This document shows, one piece after another, positions 34,237 to 43,138 of a stretch of 64,000 bases of DNA. The position numbers and the translations under genes are program-made. The stretch comes from Armatimonadota bacterium (GTDB lineage Bacteria; Armatimonadota; HRBIN16). The notes below the pieces were generated by a model. It was not told where the DNA came from. It ran no database searches and saw only the letters and a list, made by a program, of their open reading frames with translations. The stretch is taken from the NCBI GenBank assembly GCA_026003195.1, contig BPGU01000004.1, forward strand, positions 134,317-198,316, written 5' to 3'. Position 1 is the stretch's first letter. Every line of letters starts with the position of its first letter.

Positions 34237-35076
34237 GTGCAGTTTACCAAGATGCATGGCATCGGCAACGACTTCGTGGTGCTGGACTGCCTGAAGTCAG
34301 AAATCGCTGAGGAAACTCTGCCGCAGCTGGCGCGCCGCCTGTGTGATCGGCGTTTCGGGATAGGAGCAGATGGCTTGATTCTGGTGTTGCCTTCCCGAGT
34401 GGCGCACCTGCGGATGCGTATGTTCAACCCCGACGGCAGTGAGGCGGAGATGTGCGGTAACGGTATCCGCTGCTTTGCCAAATACGCATATGACCGCAAG
34501 CACGTCACCAGCACACAGATGAACGTGGAGACGCTGGCTGGCGTGAAGTCGTTGAGGCTGAACACGCAGGGCGGCAAAGTGACCTCTGTGACCGTAGATA
34601 TGGGCGTACCTCGCCTGGCGCCGGAGGAGATACCGGTGCGCGTGGAGGGAGTGGAAAGCGTTATCGGTTATCCTCTGCGGGTAGCAGGCAGAAAACTGGA
34701 GTTCACCGCCGTCTCGATGGGCAACCCGCACGCGGTGCTCTTCCTGGACAACGTCGCCACCTTCCCCGTGGAGAAAGTCGGTCCGGAAATCGAAAACCAC
34801 AGGCTGTTCCCCAAGCGCACGAACGTGCAGTTTGTTCAGGTGGTGAACACGCGCGAAATCATTGTGCGAACCTGGGAACGAGGTGCTGGTATCACGCTGG
34901 CTTGTGGCACGGGGGCATGCGCATCGGTCGTGGCAGGTGCGCTGAATAAGCTCACCGGGCGAGAGGTTCTGGTACACCTGCCTGGCGGAGACCTGCAGAT
35001 CGAGTGGCTGGGCGACGGGCGCGTGCTGATGACCGGTGCCGCTACCGAAGTGTTCGTGGGAGAGATAGATATCTGA
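34237..35076 (+). CDS. dapF: Diaminopimelate epimerase
   Basis: 279 residues, normal length. KMHGIGNDFVVLD start, AEMCGNGIRCFAKY with the first catalytic Cys and GITLACGTGACASVVA with the second. It converts LL- to meso-diaminopimelate for lysine and peptidoglycan. GTG 34237 begins the family N terminus (MQFTKMHG). The aminotransferase DapL follows 18 bp downstream, so the last two steps of one DAP pathway are in one operon. Confidence 0.97.
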   Translation: MQFTKMHGIGNDFVVLDCLKSEIAEETLPQLARRLCDRRFGIGADGLILVLPSRVAHLRMRMFNPDGSEAEMCGNGIRCFAKYAYDRKHVTSTQMNVETLAGVKSLRLNTQGGKVTSVTVDMGVPRLAPEEIPVRVEGVESVIGYPLRVAGRKLEFTAVSMGNPHAVLFLDNVATFPVEKVGPEIENHRLFPKRTNVQFVQVVNTREIIVRTWERGAGITLACGTGACASVVAGALNKLTGREVLVHLPGGDLQIEWLGDGRVLMTGAATEVFVGEIDI

Positions 35077-35094
35077 TGGAAGGAGGAGAGAGAT

Positions 35095-36267
35095 TTGCCT
35101 GCACGTGCATCTCGTCTGGATAAAACTCCACCCTATCTGTTTGGCGAAATCGCGAAGCTGAAGGCGAAGGCGCTGGCAGAAGGGCGTGATTTGATCGATT
35201 TCGGTATCGGCGACCCTGACCAGCCGACGCCACGCGATATTATCGATAACCTGTACGAGGCGGCACAGGACCCCGCCACCCACCGCTACGACGAAACGCC
35301 CTACGGTGAACCCTTCTTTCTGCAGGCGGTTGCGGAGTGGTATCGCCGTCGCTACGGCGTGTCGGTAGACACCGAAGGTGAAATCCTGCTGCTGATAGGC
35401 TCGAAGGAGGGGTTAGCGCACCTGGCATGGGCATATATTGACCCGGGTGACATCGCGCTGGTTCCCGACCCTGCTTACACAGTGTATGCCATCAACACAC
35501 GCATGGCAGGCGGTGAGGTGTACACCATGCCTCTCCTGCGTGAGAACGGCTTCCTGCCCGACCTTTCGGCGATCCCCTCCGACGTGGCGCGACGCGCCAA
35601 GCTGCTGTTCCTGAACTATCCGAATAACCCTACCGGTGCTGTGGCTACACCAGAGTTCTACCGACAGGCGGTGGAGTTTGCCCGACAATACGACATCCTG
35701 CTGGTAAATGACGCGGCGTACTCGGAGGTGGTGTATGAGGGATATCGCCACCCCAGTCTGCTGCAGATAGAGGGCGCGAAGGATGTGGCGGTAGAGTTCA
35801 ACTCGCTGTCCAAGATGTTTAACATGACGGGGTGGCGCATCGGCTTCGCAGCGGGCAACCGGGATGCCATCGCCAACCTGAACAAGATGAAGTCGTATGT
35901 GGACAGCAAGCAGTTCGCAGCCATCTCACGCGCCGCCGCATACGCCTTGCTGTATGCCGACAACACCCGCACGCTGAACCTCTATCAGAAAAGACGTGAC
36001 ATCCTGGTGGAGGGACTTCAGTCCATCGGCTGGGAGGTGCAAAAGCCCAAAGCCACCTTCTATGTGTGGGTTCCCACGCCCGGTGGAATGTCCTCCATCG
36101 AGTTCGCGAAGCAGCTGCTGGAACGAGCGGGTATTCTGGCGATACCGGGCATCGGTTACGGAGAGTACGGCGAGGGATACGTCCGCTTCTCCATCACTGT
36201 GAGCGGCGACCACCATGGCGAGCGAGTGGAAGAGGCAGTGCGACGTATCCGCGAGCATTTCGGATAG
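35095..36267 (+). CDS. dapL: LL-diaminopimelate aminotransferase
   Basis: 390 residues of a fold-type I PLP aminotransferase: FGIGDPDQPTP start, NYPNNPTGAVA, DAAYSEVVY and SLSKMFNMTGWRIGF with the PLP lysine. This pattern is that of DapL, which makes LL-diaminopimelate from tetrahydrodipicolinate in one step and replaces the succinylase or acetylase routes. TTG 35095 has GGAGGAGAG upstream. Its place after dapF supports the assignment. Confidence 0.92.
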   Translation: MPARASRLDKTPPYLFGEIAKLKAKALAEGRDLIDFGIGDPDQPTPRDIIDNLYEAAQDPATHRYDETPYGEPFFLQAVAEWYRRRYGVSVDTEGEILLLIGSKEGLAHLAWAYIDPGDIALVPDPAYTVYAINTRMAGGEVYTMPLLRENGFLPDLSAIPSDVARRAKLLFLNYPNNPTGAVATPEFYRQAVEFARQYDILLVNDAAYSEVVYEGYRHPSLLQIEGAKDVAVEFNSLSKMFNMTGWRIGFAAGNRDAIANLNKMKSYVDSKQFAAISRAAAYALLYADNTRTLNLYQKRRDILVEGLQSIGWEVQKPKATFYVWVPTPGGMSSIEFAKQLLERAGILAIPGIGYGEYGEGYVRFSITVSGDHHGERVEEAVRRIREHFG

Positions 36268-36380
36268 TGCCAAAACCCGATGGACAGGAGGGATGCGCTC
36301 TGCCGCCTGAGTGTGGTCACTGCGGGGCGCAGCCCTCCCTCCAGTATGCAGGATGCCCTCCCGTCCGTGCCCGCCATACC

Positions 36381-36410
36381 TTGACGGAGCTTCACACGGT
36401 GTGGCACAAT
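36381..36410 (+). promoter_or_regulatory. Candidate promoter of the PhyH-like gene
   Basis: TTGACG (36381-36386), 18 bp, CACAAT (36405-36410); the -10 is poor and TAGTAT at 36412-36417 is an alternative. GAGGAGG follows before the gene. Confidence 0.4.
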
Positions 36411-36450
36411 TTAGTATAGAAAAATGATTTTTCCGAGGAGGTACCCACCC

Positions 36451-37293
36451 ATGATTTCCGGTCACAAGCAATATGCGCTCACGCCCGAGCAGGTGCTTTC
36501 TTATCGGGAAAACGGTTACCTGTTGTTGAAATCTGTGTTCACCCGTGAAGAGGCGCAGTATTTGCGGGAGGAGGCACACGCACTGATTGCCCGTCTGGCG
36601 CAGGGACACACGGAGAACGGTATTAACGCCGCATGGGGTAGCGCGAAGGAGATCACGCAGTTGCCCACGCAGCTTTTACACTGTCATAACGCTCAGTACC
36701 ATAGTGCTGCCTTCACTCGCTTGATGCTGGACCCTCGCCTGACCGACCGCATCGCCGACCTCATCGGAGAGAACATTCAGCTACACCATACTAAGCTGTT
36801 CATCAAGCCGCCGGAGAAGGGCGCTCCTTTCCCCATGCATCAGGATTATCCCTACTTCCCCCATGAAAAGCACACTATGCTGGCGGCGATTGTGCACTTC
36901 GACGACGCGCCCATCGAGAAAGGATGCGTGTGCGTGATACCGGGCAGCCACAAGCTGGGTCCCCTGGAGCATCTTCCCGAAGGAGGCTGGCACTTGCCTG
37001 TGAACCAGTACCCGCTGGAGTCGGCGGTGCCTGTACCTGCAGAGGCGGGCGACGTGGTGGTTTTCAGCTATCTCACCATCCACGGCTCAGGGGTCAATAC
37101 CAGCCGAGAAGCGCGGACGACTCTGTTGATTCAGATGCGTGACCCCACCGACCACCCGACGGTATGGACGCACCTTTCGCGCGGACAGGGCATGATGCTG
37201 CGTGGCTACGACCCCGAGGCGGATGCCGGTACAGGCACCGATTCGCCCTCACGCCTCCTGGCATCGCGGCAGGTGGAGGCAGTATTGTGGTAA
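36451..37293 (+). CDS. Phytanoyl-CoA dioxygenase (PhyH)-like Fe(II)/2-oxoglutarate oxygenase
   Basis: 280 residues. Metal ligands are probably HQDYPYFPH (His-x-Asp) and the distal His in LTIHGSGVNTS, followed by R in REARTTLL for 2-oxoglutarate. The N-terminal LTPEQVLSYRENGYLLLKSVF is the family start. Substrate unknown; such enzymes are common and varied in sugar- and osmolyte-related loci. ATG 36451 has GAGGAGG 9 nt upstream, better than the in-frame ATG 36424. Confidence 0.88.
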   Translation: MISGHKQYALTPEQVLSYRENGYLLLKSVFTREEAQYLREEAHALIARLAQGHTENGINAAWGSAKEITQLPTQLLHCHNAQYHSAAFTRLMLDPRLTDRIADLIGENIQLHHTKLFIKPPEKGAPFPMHQDYPYFPHEKHTMLAAIVHFDDAPIEKGCVCVIPGSHKLGPLEHLPEGGWHLPVNQYPLESAVPVPAEAGDVVVFSYLTIHGSGVNTSREARTTLLIQMRDPTDHPTVWTHLSRGQGMMLRGYDPEADAGTGTDSPSRLLASRQVEAVLW

Positions 37294-37348
37294 AGCCACC
37301 TGGACAGACCTTGTGTCTGCCTCCCAACATGTTCTCCTTTTGAGTGTC

Positions 37349-37390
37349 AGCGAAGCATCTCAGGCGGTCGTTACACCGAGATGCTTCGCT
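37349..37390. repeat. REP-like 13-bp stem palindrome between convergent genes
   Basis: AGCGAAGCATCTC (37349-37361) is perfectly inverted at 37378-37390, with a 16-nt loop, and is followed by a GCCTTCACAATGACA-like tail. It closely resembles the GAGATNCTTCGCT...AATGACA elements dispersed in many bacterial genomes. It lies between the PhyH-like gene and the convergent GH29 gene. Confidence 0.65.
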
Positions 37391-37455
37391 TGCCTTCACA
37401 ATGACATGAAGGGCGTTACCATCCTGTGACCCCCAGAACCATCAGGCTGGACGAA

Positions 37456-39213
37456 CTACTCGTCCAGCGGCTGCAACACCACCTTCTGCAGGTTCATCAC
37501 TGCCCCGCGAGGCATTTCCAGCGCCCGCACCGAGAGCGTGTGCCTCCCCGCAGGCAGCGTGAGTTCGCCCAGTATCACCTCGCGAAACGCCGTCCACGAG
37601 CCGGTGGCTTGCACCGTGCCCTGCAGGCGCTGTCTGCCTTCGATGCCGACGGTAAACCGGCTTCCTGCGTTCTCTGGGGGGCAGGCGTATGTCACGCTGA
37701 CCCGATACCTCCCTCTTGCGGGCACGGAAATGTTCCACGTCACGTAGTCCGCAGCATTCGTCCAGAAGCCGATATTGTCCTTGCCGTCACCCTGCTCGTA
37801 GCGCGCGCTCTGACCGTGTACCTCCGCTTCGCGGGCATGACAGAGCAGTACGCCCCGGTCATCCGGCTGGACTACCGAAGTGACCTGCGTCACCACCGGT
37901 TTGCCCGCTAACTTCAGTTCTATCACCGTCGCGGCGGGGTCTATGCGTTTGGGCTTGGAGAGATACATCACCGTGTAGCCGTCTTTAGAGTGCTCGGTGC
38001 GCACCTTCAACGGTTCGTTGCCCAGCAGGGCACGTGCGCTCAGCACTTTCGTCTCCAGTCCCTCCAAGCGCAGTTCCCCATCGGGCCAGTTAAAAACGTG
38101 CAGGTACAGGGTATTGCCCTTCGCCGTGCAGCGTCCGTCAAACGAGAGCTTGCGGAAGGGGCTTTGGGTGGTGCCGTAGATGCTTTTGCCGTTGACCTTC
38201 ATCCACTGTCCGATGCGCTGCAGACGTTCCACAATCGGCTCGGGGAACGTGCCTTCGGCGGTGGGACCGACGTTGAGCAGGAAGTTACCTCCTTTGTGGG
38301 CGATGTCGCACAATTTGCGAATCAGGTCTTCTGCCGATTTCCAGTTGGTGTCGTTCTTCGCGTAGCCCCAGGTGTCATTGATGGTCATGCAGGTCTCCCA
38401 CAAACGCCCACCGGGCATTGCGCCTGCGGGGATGGTCTGCTCTGGCGTGGAGAAGTCTTCGGGCAGGTGGTTGCGGTCGTTAATGAGAATGTTCGGTTGC
38501 AGGCTGCGGATGAAAGCGTTCACTTCCGCTGAGCGCAACTCTTGTGCGTTATGCTCCCATCCGCCGTCAAACCACAGCACGCCTATCGGACCGTAGTGCG
38601 TTAACAGCTCGCGGAGCTGCCCTTTCATGAAATCGATGTAGCGGTTCAGGTCCGCTCCAGCGGCGGGACGCACCTCACGCTCCCATGGTCGGCGAGGCAG
38701 GTAATCGGGGTGATGCCAGTCCATGATGGAATAGTAGAAGCACAGTCGGATACCCTGCCTCTTGCACTCCGCAGCCAGCTCCTTCATGGGGTCACGCCCG
38801 AACGGCGTGGCTTTAACGATATTGTAGTCGGTCAGTTTGGTGTCGAACATGCAGAAGCCGTCGTGATGTTTGCTGGTGATGACGATGTACTTCATGCCTG
38901 CCTCTTTCGCCATGCGCACCCATTCGCGGGCGTTGAACTTCACCGGGTTGAACTGCGCAGCGAACTTCTCATAATCGCGCACCTGCATCTGCTTGTTGCT
39001 CAGATACCACTCGGCGATGGTCTTGCGCCCCTGCAGGTCGGTGGCGTCCGCAGGCACGGCGTAAATCCCCCAGTGAATGAACATGCCGAACTTTGCCTCA
39101 CGCCACCAGCGGGTGCGCTTTTCGAAAGCTTGCGGCGTTTCGCCCTGCGGCTGAGCAAGCCCGACACTGCACACCACGACAGCGAAACTTATCCAGAACA
39201 GCACAGAGCGCAT
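37456..39213 (-). CDS. Secreted GH29 alpha-L-fucosidase with C-terminal carbohydrate-binding-like domain
   Basis: 585 residues: signal peptide (SVLFWISFAVVVCSVGLAQ), then the GH29 barrel (FGMFIHWGIYAVPA, YIVITSKHHDGFCMFDTK, GVLWFDGGWEHNAQE with the nucleophile Asp, KGGNFLLNVGPTAEGTF). A sandwich domain and a C-terminal CBM6/35-like module (about 460-585) follow. It removes alpha-fucose from glycans outside the cytoplasm. It is preceded on the same strand by the DUF4432 gene at 39232, forming a two-gene unit. Confidence 0.95.
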   Translation of the reverse strand: MRSVLFWISFAVVVCSVGLAQPQGETPQAFEKRTRWWREAKFGMFIHWGIYAVPADATDLQGRKTIAEWYLSNKQMQVRDYEKFAAQFNPVKFNAREWVRMAKEAGMKYIVITSKHHDGFCMFDTKLTDYNIVKATPFGRDPMKELAAECKRQGIRLCFYYSIMDWHHPDYLPRRPWEREVRPAAGADLNRYIDFMKGQLRELLTHYGPIGVLWFDGGWEHNAQELRSAEVNAFIRSLQPNILINDRNHLPEDFSTPEQTIPAGAMPGGRLWETCMTINDTWGYAKNDTNWKSAEDLIRKLCDIAHKGGNFLLNVGPTAEGTFPEPIVERLQRIGQWMKVNGKSIYGTTQSPFRKLSFDGRCTAKGNTLYLHVFNWPDGELRLEGLETKVLSARALLGNEPLKVRTEHSKDGYTVMYLSKPKRIDPAATVIELKLAGKPVVTQVTSVVQPDDRGVLLCHAREAEVHGQSARYEQGDGKDNIGFWTNAADYVTWNISVPARGRYRVSVTYACPPENAGSRFTVGIEGRQRLQGTVQATGSWTAFREVILGELTLPAGRHTLSVRALEMPRGAVMNLQKVVLQPLDE

Positions 39214-39231
39214 TGGATAACGACCTCCTTC

Positions 39232-40335
39232 TCACTGTTCTCCTGTGACTCTCTCCCCTCCGCACGCCTGCACCTCTTGCTCGAACTGCGCGATTGCCTC
39301 CGCGCCATCCAGCACGCCGATTTCCAGCGTGTAGGTGCGCTCTTCGCCCGGCTCCAGGTACTGCAGGCGTCCGGCGGCTCGTTCCTCCACGCGCCCCTGC
39401 ACCAGCGCGTTGCCCGGCTCCAAGCCCACCACGTACTCACCCTGTCCCATCATCTTCCACTGGGTGAAATAGGGCAGTTCATTGCGGTTGTAGCGCACGT
39501 ACACACCGTATCCGCCCTCGCACGCGCGGTTAACGATACCGCACACCACCGTGCCGTCCGCCTTTGCACCCATTTTGTGGAAGTACACCTGCTCGTAGAA
39601 GCCGGGCGTGGGCGCAATGAGGCGGTTCCAGATGGCGATGTCCTTCGCAGCGATTTCGGTGCGCGGAGTCACTTCCTGACTGGGAAGAACCACTTCCGCC
39701 CCCTCGTCCACCACGGGCCAGCCCAGGTTGATGTGATACAGAATCATGTGCGGGCTGCGTTTGTAACCCAGGTTCTTCACCACGTCGTGGATACGCAGCC
39801 ACGTCGCGCCCAGCTGCGTCTCGATGCGGCGCGTCAGCTGCAGGTTCTCGCCAAAGACCACCGCCTCGCGCAGGCTCCCCTGAGCGAACAGCACGTACTC
39901 CTCACCACGCCACTCTCCGCCCCATGCCAGGTGATACGCCGGGGTGTACGAAGCCCGTCCGTGCAAGCCCAGCTGCTGACCGTCGTCCTCGCTGGGAAAG
40001 CCCATCGTGCTGTAGCCACAAGTGGTCACCAGACCGCCGTAAAAACCGCGCAACCAGCCGAACTTCTCGGGTTCGTAAGTGTACGGGTGGGCGTCGCCTG
40101 TGGCGGAACGCCACGCCAGTGGTTTCCCCTTATAGTGCGCAGCGGAGATGTCCATGCCGCGGCTGGCAAGCACGCTGAAAGTCAGCCCGCTACCCGTCAG
40201 GAAATCAAAGCCCAGCACGCCATCCTCTACTCCTTCCATCAGGCGTATCGGTTTCACCCGGGCGACCTGCGAGATGTCGCCGACCTTCTGCAGCAGTTCA
40301 CTGACGCTGACACTCTTCCCGAAAAGCACAGGCAT
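39232..40335 (-). CDS. DUF4432 aldose-1-epimerase-like protein
   Basis: 367 residues of a beta-sandwich of galactose-mutarotase type: TFSVLASRGMDISAAHYKGKPLAW, FYGGLVTTCGYSTMG, LHGRASYTPAYHL, HINLGWPVVDEGAEV, LEPGNALVQGR. The family probably acts on sugar anomers, but its exact role is unclear. ATG 40335 has AGGAGG 9 nt upstream, better than 40395. It lies 18 bp before the GH29 gene, so it may process released fucose. Confidence 0.88.
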   Translation of the reverse strand: MPVLFGKSVSVSELLQKVGDISQVARVKPIRLMEGVEDGVLGFDFLTGSGLTFSVLASRGMDISAAHYKGKPLAWRSATGDAHPYTYEPEKFGWLRGFYGGLVTTCGYSTMGFPSEDDGQQLGLHGRASYTPAYHLAWGGEWRGEEYVLFAQGSLREAVVFGENLQLTRRIETQLGATWLRIHDVVKNLGYKRSPHMILYHINLGWPVVDEGAEVVLPSQEVTPRTEIAAKDIAIWNRLIAPTPGFYEQVYFHKMGAKADGTVVCGIVNRACEGGYGVYVRYNRNELPYFTQWKMMGQGEYVVGLEPGNALVQGRVEERAAGRLQYLEPGEERTYTLEIGVLDGAEAIAQFEQEVQACGGERVTGEQ

Positions 40336-40411
40336 GGTACCGAACCTCCTGGTGATGTGTTGTTGAAAGCCTCTATTTGGAGTACCATTCGGCACGCGGG
40401 GAGCGTTTTTC

Positions 40412-42073
40412 CTACCCTTCCCACTCGCCCTTCTTCACCACCGAACCGAGCGCGAGACGCACGATAACCTTTGCGGTCTCTTCTTCCGCGAACACCACCT
40501 GGTCCACCCCGCAGCGGCGCAGTTCGGCGATTTTGCTCTCCTCGTGTGTGCGTGCCAGCACCGTGAGACGCGGATTAATCTCCTTCAATCGGCGTGCAGC
40601 CACCATCGCGCTGCTGCTTTCGGGCATGGTGAGGATGGCGATGGAAGCGGTGTGCGGGTTTGCCAGCTCCAGCACCTCGCGCGCCTCGGCGTCGCCGTAG
40701 ATGGTGGGAATGTCCTGGTGGCGCGCCCGCAGGATGCTTTCCGGGTCCAGGTCAATCACCACCACCGGAACCTTCCGAGCCAGCAGCTGCTGAGCCACCC
40801 GACTGCCCACCCTCCCGAAACCGCACAGAATCACGTGGTCGCGCATGACACTGCGCTGCACCTGCACCTCCTCCCGCAGCTCGTGGAAACGCTCTCCCCG
40901 TACGAAGCGGCTCGCCCAGCGCGAAATCAGCGGCGAAAGAGCAAAGAGCAGTGGCGAGAAGAGCAGGGAAATCACCGATGAGGCAAGGATGGTGTTGTAC
41001 TCGCTGAGAGTGTACCAGTTCCGCGTGCGAGCCATCTCCGCTATCACGAACGAGAACTCGCCAATCTGCGCCAGCGATAAACCGACGGTGACCGCGATGC
41101 GCATCGGAAAGCCGATGGCACGGATGAGCCAGGCGATCATCAACGCCTTGCCCACCATAATCAGTATCAGCAGGAACAGTATCTCCGTCCACTGATCCAT
41201 CAGCGCGACAGGTTCTATCAGCATGCCCAGTGACACGAAGAAGAAGATGGCGAACACGTCGCGGATGGGAACGACTTCGGCGACAATCTGGCGGCTGTAC
41301 TCGGACTCACTGATGATCAACCCGGTAAGGAAAGCACCCAGCGCCATCGAGAAACCCAGCGCGTGCGTGCCCAGCGCCATGCCGAAACAGAGGCTCACCG
41401 CCAGCAACAGGAACAGCTCGCGAGAGTTCCACTGCACCGCATAGCGCAAAAGAGCAGGAATAAAGCGCGTTGCCAGCAAAGCGGCTCCTATCAACACCAG
41501 CACCGAGCGCAGCAATGTGCCTCCCAGTGCAGAAATGCGTTCGGGGGTGAAGTCCGCCAGCACAGGCAGCATCCCTACCAGCACGATCAACGCCAGGTCC
41601 TGCGTAATGGCAATACCCATTGCCAGCACGGATGCGGTGCTGCCGATGTCGCCCTGACGTTCATACAGGCGAATCATCACCACCGTACTGCTCATCGCCA
41701 CCACACAGCCGGCAATCAGCGCGGGGAACCATGCCCAGCCCAGCAACATCATCAGCAAGTAGCCCAAAAGAATGGAGAGAGTGATTTGCAGCCCTCCCGC
41801 CACAACCAGCCTGCCCCCGGAGCGCAGCAAGTCACGCAGCGAGAGCTCCATCCCCACCACAAACATCATCAGCGCAATGCCGAACTCGGACACGGTGTGC
41901 ACGGTCGCGGTGTCGATATGCAGCAACGGGTTCAGCGCACCCAGCAACACCCCTGCGCTGATGTAGCCGATGATGATAGGCACGCGCAGACGATGCGCCA
42001 CCGCTCCGCCGATGAACGCAGCCGTAATCGTAGCGATAATCGCCAGAAAGAGTGGATGCCCCAGAGTGACCAT
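40412..42073 (-). CDS. CPA2 cation/proton antiporter with TrkA-N domain (KefB type)
   Basis: 553 residues: about 12 transmembrane helices (ALMMFVVGMELSLRDLL, MSSTVVMIRLYERQGD, GITQDLALIVLVGM with the ion-binding Asp) and a C-terminal RCK/TrkA-N domain (HVILCGFGRVGSRVAQQLL, about 410-550) that binds a nucleotide. It exchanges K+ or Na+ for H+ and is gated by redox or nucleotide state. No ancillary flavodoxin gene (KefF/G) is nearby. Confidence 0.95.
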   Translation of the reverse strand: MVTLGHPLFLAIIATITAAFIGGAVAHRLRVPIIIGYISAGVLLGALNPLLHIDTATVHTVSEFGIALMMFVVGMELSLRDLLRSGGRLVVAGGLQITLSILLGYLLMMLLGWAWFPALIAGCVVAMSSTVVMIRLYERQGDIGSTASVLAMGIAITQDLALIVLVGMLPVLADFTPERISALGGTLLRSVLVLIGAALLATRFIPALLRYAVQWNSRELFLLLAVSLCFGMALGTHALGFSMALGAFLTGLIISESEYSRQIVAEVVPIRDVFAIFFFVSLGMLIEPVALMDQWTEILFLLILIMVGKALMIAWLIRAIGFPMRIAVTVGLSLAQIGEFSFVIAEMARTRNWYTLSEYNTILASSVISLLFSPLLFALSPLISRWASRFVRGERFHELREEVQVQRSVMRDHVILCGFGRVGSRVAQQLLARKVPVVVIDLDPESILRARHQDIPTIYGDAEAREVLELANPHTASIAILTMPESSSAMVAARRLKEINPRLTVLARTHEESKIAELRRCGVDQVVFAEEETAKVIVRLALGSVVKKGEWEG

Positions 42074-42111
42074 GCTTTCATTTTACAGGAAAGCGCAGGC
42101 TGAGGGAAGTC

Positions 42112-42150
42112 TTGACAGGCTTTTGGGAAATATGTATACTTTTGTATACT
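42112..42150 (+). promoter_or_regulatory. Strong promoter with tandem GTATACT operator-like repeats
   Basis: TTGACA (42112-42117), exactly 17 bp, TATACT (42135-42140). GTATACT occurs at 42134-42140 and again at 42144-42150, one helical turn apart, with AT-rich flanks. The second copy covers the predicted start site (about 42147), so a repressor bound to both would block the polymerase. Confidence 0.75.
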
Positions 42151-42172
42151 AATCTGCGTGGAGGGAGAAGCG

Positions 42173-42649
42173 TTGAGAGCAAAAGAGCGCACGGTGGACC
42201 TAGAAGTGTTGTCGGACCTGTTGTTGCGCCTGGCGGGGCGTGACGAACACTATCCTGCCTACACGCAGGCGCGCACCGCAAAGCGGGAGCAGGTGGACGC
42301 CCAATGGGCATCGCGCCTTGCTCCGCTGCACCACCATCCTCAGGTAGACGCGGTGGGCTTCTTGCGCCGGCGCGAGATCGCCATGATGCTGCAACAGGCA
42401 CCGTTGACCGCGCGCCAGCGTCAGGCGGTGGAGCTTTTCCTGCAGGGCTATACCTTTGAGGAGATGGGCAAACGCTGGGGCATCAGCAAGCAGGCGGCGC
42501 ACCAGCTGTTCCTCCGCGCCTGCGAAGTCATTCGCCACAGCTGGCAGCAACATCCCCTGCACGGCATCACGCGGACATATCGCGAAAGCACCCTGCGTCA
42601 CTACGCGCGACGCACACGCTGGCTGAACCGCGAGGAAGATGGCGAATAG
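42173..42649 (+). CDS. Sigma-70 region 4-like helix-turn-helix protein
   Basis: 158 residues. The centre (about 75-130) reads LTARQRQAVELFLQGYTFEEMGKRWGISKQAAHQLFLRACEVIR, a sigma-region-4/LuxR-like HTH in which KQAAHQ is the recognition helix. There is no sigma region 2, so it is a small DNA-binding protein rather than a full sigma factor. TTG 42173 has GGAGGG 7 nt upstream; GTG 42158 is an alternative. The promoter repeats suggest autoregulation. No membrane anti-sigma partner follows. Confidence 0.8.
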   Translation: MRAKERTVDLEVLSDLLLRLAGRDEHYPAYTQARTAKREQVDAQWASRLAPLHHHPQVDAVGFLRRREIAMMLQQAPLTARQRQAVELFLQGYTFEEMGKRWGISKQAAHQLFLRACEVIRHSWQQHPLHGITRTYRESTLRHYARRTRWLNREEDGE

Positions 42650-42790
42650 CCCCTGCAGGCGCAGCGAAATGAGGCTCGGCACGCTATCCATCTCTTCGTA
42701 GCCGGACTGGCTGCGAGAGATTCTCGTGCCGTGCCACCCCTCCTTTTGCGGGAGGAGAAGCGAAAGTGTTGTGTGCAGCGTGACTTACGA

Positions 42791-42810
42791 GGAGGGGCTT
42801 TCGCCCCTCC
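42791..42810. terminator. Hairpin between convergent genes
   Basis: GGAGGGGC (42791-42798), TTTC loop, GCCCCTCC (42803-42810), 5 bp beyond the end of the minus-strand gene at 42815. No T run on the plus strand. Confidence 0.5.
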
Positions 42811-42814
42811 CCGA

Positions 42815-43138
42815 TTAGCCACTGTTCAGCCGCGCGACAATTCTGCTCAGCAGTTCCCTTTCGTACTTGGTGCCCTCTTCGTGAGTCCACTTGCCGAACG
42901 ATCCGCCTGCTACGGCAGCCAGCGCTGCGGGCAGGATGGCGAACGGACCCAGCGCGACGGTGGCGATAGCTCCGCCAAGCAGTGCTCCCAATCCGGTGGA
43001 CTTGATCCTGTCACCGTCAATGGTTTTACGCAGGTAGTCGGCGGTCATTTCCAGGAAGGCGCGGTCGGACTCGCTCAGCACCACCTTTTGTAATATACGT
43101 TCTGCGGTCTTGCAAATCTCTCTGTGCTCCATCCTCAT
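42815..43138 (-). CDS. Small protein with glycine-zipper-like hydrophobic core
   Basis: 107 residues: an amphipathic helical N-terminal half (HREICKTAERILQKVVLSESDRAFLEMTADYL) and a hydrophobic Gly/Ala-rich segment (GLGALLGGAIATVALGPFAILPAALAAVAGGSFG, about 49-82), then a charged tail. The hydrophobic part could be a glycine zipper or a transmembrane hairpin. AGGAGGG lies before ATG 43138. Function unknown. Confidence 0.75.
   Translation of the reverse strand: MRMEHREICKTAERILQKVVLSESDRAFLEMTADYLRKTIDGDRIKSTGLGALLGGAIATVALGPFAILPAALAAVAGGSFGKWTHEEGTKYERELLSRIVARLNSG

Noticed and set aside
38710-40467. A 585-codon open frame on the plus strand
   Set aside because: It is antisense to the GH29 and DUF4432 genes, both well supported, and has no protein-like motifs. 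GC-rich genomes give such shadows.
42158-42649. Full ECF sigma factor
   Set aside because: Only a region-4-like HTH is present; region 2 and an anti-sigma partner are missing.
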